Assembly: GCA_900290315.1 (NCBI GenBank)
Contig: OKRF01000304.1
Location: 9,845-19,592, forward strand
Reading direction: 5' to 3'
Source: Candidatus Sulfopaludibacter sp. SbA3
GTDB lineage: Bacteria; Acidobacteriota; Terriglobia; Bryobacterales; Bryobacteraceae
DNA length: 9,748 bases
The translations under genes and the position numbers were made by a program. The number at the start of each line of letters is the position of its first letter. The stretch's first letter is position 1. Below, piece after piece: positions 6,212-9,748 of this stretch. The notes below the pieces were generated by a model. It searched no databases, was not told the origin of the DNA, and saw only the letters and a program-made list of their open reading frames with translations.

Positions 6212-6231
6212 TCGCCGGCGTTACCCGGCGA
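6212..6231 (+). terminator. Hairpin between the GH2 and SEC-C genes
   Basis: TCGCCGG (6212-6218) and CCGGCGA (6225-6231) form a perfect 7-bp stem around the loop CGTTAC. No T-tract follows, so it is not a classical intrinsic terminator. It lies about 30 bases after the GH2 stop and just before the ribosome-binding site of the next gene. It could stabilise the GH2 message 3' end, attenuate read-through, or affect translation downstream. Confidence 0.4.
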
Positions 6232-6260
6232 AAGGAGTAGGATTTCGAGGAGGAGGAGAC

Positions 6261-7421
6261 ATGAGCTCTTGGGTGGCGCTGGATCGGGTTTTCGAAAGGC
6301 AGCGCCGCAGGCCCGCCCGAAAGGTGCTGCGCTCGGACGCGAAACCCCTCAGCGATGGCGATTTGCTGGCCAAGTTGCATTCATTCGGCATAGACCTGGA
6401 TCGGTCTTCGCTGGAACAGCTTTGCAGCCAGGCACTCTCGGCGGAGGAGATCGCGCAGCCTCTGGCCGACCAGCGAGTCTTCCACAGCAGACACGAAGAG
6501 ATGCAGAGCGATTGGATCTGGATCTGTTTGTTGGCCTTGTGGGAGCGCTGGTTTCCGGACCAGCCTTGCTTCGAGTTATTGGACGACAAGATGCAGGCCG
6601 GTTATGACTTGATGCGATCTAATGAAACCGTGGCGGCGTGCCGCATCTGGCTGGAGGCGTGGAACGATGTACTGCGCCTGTTCGAGAAAGGCGGCATGCA
6701 AACGATTCAGGAATTCGACAAGCGGTTTGGAGGAACGGAATGCCTGTTCAACTGGATTCAGGACCTGGAAGAAGAATTGGGGAACGCGGGGCGGGAAGAT
6801 CGGCAGTTGATGACTGCTCGGATCGCATTCTGCGAAGAGGGACTGCGGCGCTTTCCCGCTGACGACGACTTAATGACGGAGAACCGCCGGCGCGCCTTGG
6901 CGGAGTCGTATTTTCAACTGGGCGAAGCCGGCAAGGCCGAGAAGCTCTTTGGCGAATGGTTGCGGGCGGATCCGCGTTGGGGTTGGGGGTGGATCGGTTG
7001 GTCGGATGGCTATTGGCTCGCGCGTGGGGAGAAGCGTGACTGGGTCAGGAGCGAACGACTCCTGCGTGAGGGGCTTGCCGTGGCGGAAGTTCGGGATCGC
7101 CGCGACCTCATCGATCGGCTGGCCCATCTCTGTGAAGATCTGGGACGCACTGAGGAGGCTAAGAAACTCTGGCAGCAGGCCAAACAGGTCACCTCGACGA
7201 TGGAGACGTCGCTGAACGTCACTTCAAAGGGCCAAGTCTTGCGGGAGAAAACGAAGATCGACTTTGGAGAAGAGGGGCTGCCTCTGAGTGAGATGTCCAA
7301 CCTTACCGCCATGCTGCGGGGGGACACCGCGCATGCGAGCATCGGCAAGAGCAAGGTCGGACGGAACGACCCATGCCCGTGCGGGAGCGGGAAGAAGTTC
7401 AAGAAATGCTGCGGCGCGTGA
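6261..7421 (+). CDS. TPR-like protein with C-terminal SEC-C zinc motif
   Basis: A 386-residue soluble protein. The ATG is preceded by a strong GAGGAGGAGGAG site. The C-terminal 20 residues are a textbook SEC-C motif: GRNDPCPCGSGKKFKKCC, with zinc ligands C372, C374, C383 and C384. It is the same motif found at the end of SecA and in many bacterial proteins of unknown role. The body is alpha-helical. Residues about 180-310 read as TPR-like pairs: RIAFCEEGLRRFPADDD, AESYFQLGEAGKAEKLFGEWLRADP, SERLLREGLAVAEVRDRRD and LCEDLGRTEEAKKLWQQAKQ. The N-terminal 170 residues are helical, tryptophan-rich and unrecognised. TPRs suggest protein-protein contact and SEC-C suggests metal or partner binding; no enzymatic motif is seen. 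It lies 76 bases after the GH2 gene on the same strand but has its own strong ribosome-binding site, so a shared transcript is possible, not certain. Confidence 0.87.
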   Translation: MSSWVALDRVFERQRRRPARKVLRSDAKPLSDGDLLAKLHSFGIDLDRSSLEQLCSQALSAEEIAQPLADQRVFHSRHEEMQSDWIWICLLALWERWFPDQPCFELLDDKMQAGYDLMRSNETVAACRIWLEAWNDVLRLFEKGGMQTIQEFDKRFGGTECLFNWIQDLEEELGNAGREDRQLMTARIAFCEEGLRRFPADDDLMTENRRRALAESYFQLGEAGKAEKLFGEWLRADPRWGWGWIGWSDGYWLARGEKRDWVRSERLLREGLAVAEVRDRRDLIDRLAHLCEDLGRTEEAKKLWQQAKQVTSTMETSLNVTSKGQVLREKTKIDFGEEGLPLSEMSNLTAMLRGDTAHASIGKSKVGRNDPCPCGSGKKFKKCCGA

Positions 7422-7434
7422 CGCCCCGCGGAAA

Positions 7435-7460
7435 ACAGACGACAAAAAACGATCGTCTGT
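7435..7460 (-). terminator. Terminator-like hairpin between convergent genes
   Basis: ACAGACGA (7435-7442) and TCGTCTGT (7453-7460) form a perfect 8-bp stem with a 10-base A-rich loop. It fills the 40-base gap between the stop codons of two convergent genes. On the minus strand the stem is followed at once by TTTT, so it best serves the DUF4375 gene; on the plus strand there is no T-tract. Confidence 0.65.
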
Positions 7461-7461
7461 C

Positions 7462-8418
7462 CTACGGCCGGATAAACGCTTCCTTGTGGTCCACTGCGTA
7501 GACCGAGAGCCGCATTTCTACGTTTTCCTTCGACGCATAATAGCGATCATCCAGGCCGCTCAAAAACTCTTTCTGCTGACTGGAGAAGTTGAAGACAATG
7601 GATCGGCGTACTCCCCGCTCTTGCGGAGGTCCCTCAGGACCGAAGACCGTTCTGGCGGCCTCCAGGATTTCCACCCGCTCCGGAGCATTCATCGCGCGGA
7701 GCCCATCGATTGCCAGATCGTAGCGATCGCCCGACGAGTTGGAGAAGCACTGACGCAAACCCCCGTTATTGATATCGAAGTGGCACGAGTTGACCGCGTA
7801 ATACCGTTGCTGCGGCTCGGACAAACTGTCAAATGCCCGCTGCTCCACAATGGTGCAGATATCCCACCACAGGCTTCCCAGTCCGTTCATCTCTACAAGC
7901 GCCCACGCCGCCGATTCCGCGACGTGATGAATGGGAGATTCCAGCAGAGATCGCAGCTTTGACTCCGTGTCCGGGTCCGGGTTGAGTCCATAAGCTACGA
8001 CCGCCGCAGCGTACTGAGAATCGCGTGGATACTGGCCGGTCAACGGCTCCAGTTGTTCCATCAGCGGCCGGAGTACGCTGTGAGGGATCGGGCAGTGAGC
8101 CGAGTTCAAAGCGTCGATGACTTTTTCCAGTTGAGGGTTGTCCAGGCAAAGACACTCGGGCGAAAGAAGAATAGGGATGGCCCTGTCCCGATCCAGAAGG
8201 ACCAGGCATCCCGCCACATCTACCTCAGGCCCCTCCTGGTTCAGCATTCCGGCCACTATGGGAAAAATCGCGGCAAGGAAATCAGGTGCGACGCGACCCT
8301 CCTCGATTGCGTGCCGGATGTTCCAGAGGCCAATAGACCGAGCGTATTGCTCCCTGTCGGCCAGGGTCTGCGCAATTCCCGCGACAGACGCCTCATCGAG
8401 AGGCATTTCGTCAGCCAC
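7462..8418 (-). CDS. Helical-repeat protein with C-terminal DUF4375/DMP19-like domain
   Basis: A 318-residue cytosolic protein. Residues about 190-315 resemble the DUF4375/DMP19 family: RYYAVNSCHFDINNGGLRQCFSNSSGDRYDLAIDGLRAM (206-243), with the characteristic NNGG-x-x-Q-x-F-x-N core, then EILEAARTVFG and FLSGLDDRYY. DMP19 of Neisseria is a DNA-mimic protein, but most members are uncharacterised. Residues about 1-185 are helical with HEAT-like pairs (for example AAAVVAYGLNPDP and HHVAESAAWALVEMNGLG, 137-181). The start is taken as GTG at 8418-8416 because AGGTGATG lies 7 bases upstream, inside the last codons of the preceding gene; an ATG four codons later is the alternative. It starts two bases after the stop of the VWFA-related gene and is probably translationally linked to it. 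Confidence 0.82.
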   Translation of the reverse strand: MADEMPLDEASVAGIAQTLADREQYARSIGLWNIRHAIEEGRVAPDFLAAIFPIVAGMLNQEGPEVDVAGCLVLLDRDRAIPILLSPECLCLDNPQLEKVIDALNSAHCPIPHSVLRPLMEQLEPLTGQYPRDSQYAAAVVAYGLNPDPDTESKLRSLLESPIHHVAESAAWALVEMNGLGSLWWDICTIVEQRAFDSLSEPQQRYYAVNSCHFDINNGGLRQCFSNSSGDRYDLAIDGLRAMNAPERVEILEAARTVFGPEGPPQERGVRRSIVFNFSSQQKEFLSGLDDRYYASKENVEMRLSVYAVDHKEAFIRP

Positions 8419-8420
8419 TT

Positions 8421-9748
8421 CTACATCACCTGGAAATCGATCGTCCGGCCGGCGGCACCGCCCTTCTCATCGCGGGCGATTACTTCCAGCTTGTAGCCTC
8501 CCGGAGTCAGTTGATCGATGGGAACCTTCAGGCCGATGGGCACCACCGGACTGCCCGCTTGCGCGAAACGCGTCATCTCCACGAGACCCGAATCCAGCTT
8601 CTGTTCACCGGTCTTTCCGTCGACGATCCGTAGCTGCACGCCCACCTTTACAGGGTTGCTGTCTATGTTGGCGGGTTCGTACAACTCCAGGTAACAGACC
8701 AGGGTTTCGGTCTTCTTGAAGGCGGAATTGCCGGTCGGTGTAATTTGCATGCCGGCGGCGATCAGGGGAGTCCGGCCTTCCAGCAGAAGCTGATCCAGCC
8801 CCTCCACCACCTTATCTACTTTGTTGAGCTGAGTGCTCAGCGCGATACCGCTGACGCTGAATGTCTTGCCGTCGTACGAGGTAATGTCGAGCGGCTTTTC
8901 CATCTTGCCGAACTCTTCGCCGCCAGCCCGGAACACGACTTTGAACGTATACTTGCCGGTTGCCACGTCGAACTGATTGTCATAGTGCAGCGGAGTCTTG
9001 ACGAACTCGTCAATCTGCTTCTTGTCGTCAAAGTCAAATTTTACGGTGTCGCTGAAGCGCGCGCCCACCGTAGCATCGGGCTTATAAGCGATGCCCAGAA
9101 TGTTCACTTCGCCGTGCTGCTTGCCCTTGACTTTGTCGAACTTCACGGCTGTCGCCGGGATTTCCATCGCCACCTCCACGCGCGCCGTGTTGGCGCCCGT
9201 GTAGAAGTAGGAAAGCTGCAACGGCGTGGGAATCGTGCCGGCTTCCTCAGCGTCGGCGCGAGTCTGCAGGTCCTTTTCCGCGGGCTTGCCGGAGAGCAGA
9301 TCCGGCTTCCGGACGTTGCAATAACCCGTGCGCGCACGCACGGTTAGGCCGCCGCGATCCACCTTCACCTTTAAGGTGTGGCAGCTTCCCTCCGGAGTTT
9401 CCGGCGGAGTGTAGCCGATCAGGTAGAACTCGTTCTGCTCCTTGCCGATCTTTTCCAGCCCGCTCAGGTTCTGCTCCTTGCCGATCTTTTCCAGCCCGCT
9501 CAGCAGGTCGTTGGTGTTCAGAATGACAAAGCCGCCAGTGCCATCGGCCAGCGCATAGAGAATGCTCTGGTTGGCGCCAATAAAGGGCGGCATGGGAGGA
9601 ATGATGGAGGGGCCGCGATTGCCGTATTGCTGCCCGGGGATCATTCCGCCCATGCCGCCGCCTCCGCCGCGCCCGCCGCTAGTGCCCGAACCCCCGCTTG
9701 TGCCGGTGTTGCCTACTCCGGAACGGCCCGTGTTGCCGCCCATTCCGG
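8421..9748 (-). CDS. VWFA-related acidobacterial protein (TIGR03436-like), C-terminal part
   Basis: The gene enters from the right edge; about 442 codons are visible and the N-terminus with the von Willebrand A core is outside the window. The first visible methionine (9743) lies in a glycine/serine-rich linker and is unlikely to be the true start. After the linker (about 40 residues) come the family's closing motifs: ILYALADGTGGFVILNTNDL (61-80 from that methionine), EFYLIGYTPPE (105-115), LKVKVDRGGLTVRARTGYCN. These are typical of acidobacterial TIGR03436 proteins, which are usually secreted or surface-linked with unknown role. The remaining roughly 300 residues are beta-rich, probably Ig-like or macroglobulin-like, ending GYKLEVIARDEKGGAAGRTI. 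A 12-residue block, LSGLEKIGKEQN, is duplicated exactly in tandem (81-104), which is not expected in the family. It is the upstream partner of the DUF4375 gene. Confidence 0.86.
   Translation of the reverse strand, partial: GMGGNTGRSGVGNTGTSGGSGTSGGRGGGGGMGGMIPGQQYGNRGPSIIPPMPPFIGANQSILYALADGTGGFVILNTNDLLSGLEKIGKEQNLSGLEKIGKEQNEFYLIGYTPPETPEGSCHTLKVKVDRGGLTVRARTGYCNVRKPDLLSGKPAEKDLQTRADAEEAGTIPTPLQLSYFYTGANTARVEVAMEIPATAVKFDKVKGKQHGEVNILGIAYKPDATVGARFSDTVKFDFDDKKQIDEFVKTPLHYDNQFDVATGKYTFKVVFRAGGEEFGKMEKPLDITSYDGKTFSVSGIALSTQLNKVDKVVEGLDQLLLEGRTPLIAAGMQITPTGNSAFKKTETLVCYLELYEPANIDSNPVKVGVQLRIVDGKTGEQKLDSGLVEMTRFAQAGSPVVPIGLKVPIDQLTPGGYKLEVIARDEKGGAAGRTIDFQVM
9432..9503. repeat. Exact 36-bp in-frame tandem duplication
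   Basis: Copy A is 9432-9467 and copy B is 9468-9503, identical without a spacer. Thirty-six bases equal 12 codons, so the VWFA-related protein stays in frame and gains a second LSGLEKIGKEQN between the ND-L helix and the EFYLIGY strand. Confidence 0.97.

Noticed and set aside
9600..9748. Glycine-rich region as a separate small gene or silk-like repeat
   Set aside because: It is in frame with the VWFA-related protein and continues past the window edge, so it is best read as an internal linker.

Overview
This looks like a chromosomal stretch from a soil Acidobacteriota, most like the Solibacter/Bryobacter group. The main reasons are two protein families largely typical of that phylum: a TIGR03435-type secreted protein (2156-3027) and the C-terminal part of a TIGR03436-type 'VWFA-related' protein (8421 to the right edge). 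High GC, GC-rich third codon positions and long antisense shadow ORFs fit this. No rRNA, tRNA, CRISPR array, transposase or phage gene is visible. Assignments rest on reading motifs by eye; no database was searched.

Left block (1-1942): a probable two-gene minus-strand unit. A KduI/IolB-family cupin isomerase is followed after 1 base by a secreted protein resembling DUF4861, cut by the window edge. An IclR-family regulator is divergent from it. The 130-bp gap between isomerase and regulator holds a consensus-like minus-strand promoter, a palindrome in its spacer, and two near-identical 11-bp boxes exactly 100 bp apart. This is a plausible sugar-acid (uronate or inositol-type) catabolic locus under local IclR control.

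Middle block (1943-4174): a TIGR03435 gene broken by an exact 14-bp tandem duplication, a poorly coding stretch with one doubtful minus-strand ORF, and a small lipocalin-like protein with an 18-bp perfect palindrome near its 5' end. Next (4175-7421) come a secreted glycoside hydrolase family 2 enzyme and a TPR-like protein with a C-terminal SEC-C zinc motif. The GH2 enzyme could feed sugars or uronic acids to the left block, but that link is inference.

Right block (7422-9748): a minus-strand pair, VWFA-related protein then a helical-repeat/DUF4375 protein, 2 bases apart and translationally close. It converges on the SEC-C gene at a terminator-like hairpin.

The most unusual feature is a set of four exact, gapless, two-copy tandem duplications (45, 14, 32 and 36 bp). 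They lie upstream of a gene, inside a gene as a frameshift, across a stop codon, and inside a gene in frame. They suggest recent slippage-type duplication, or an assembly artefact that must be excluded. I see no convincing new multi-gene system; the duplications and the divergent control region are the best leads.
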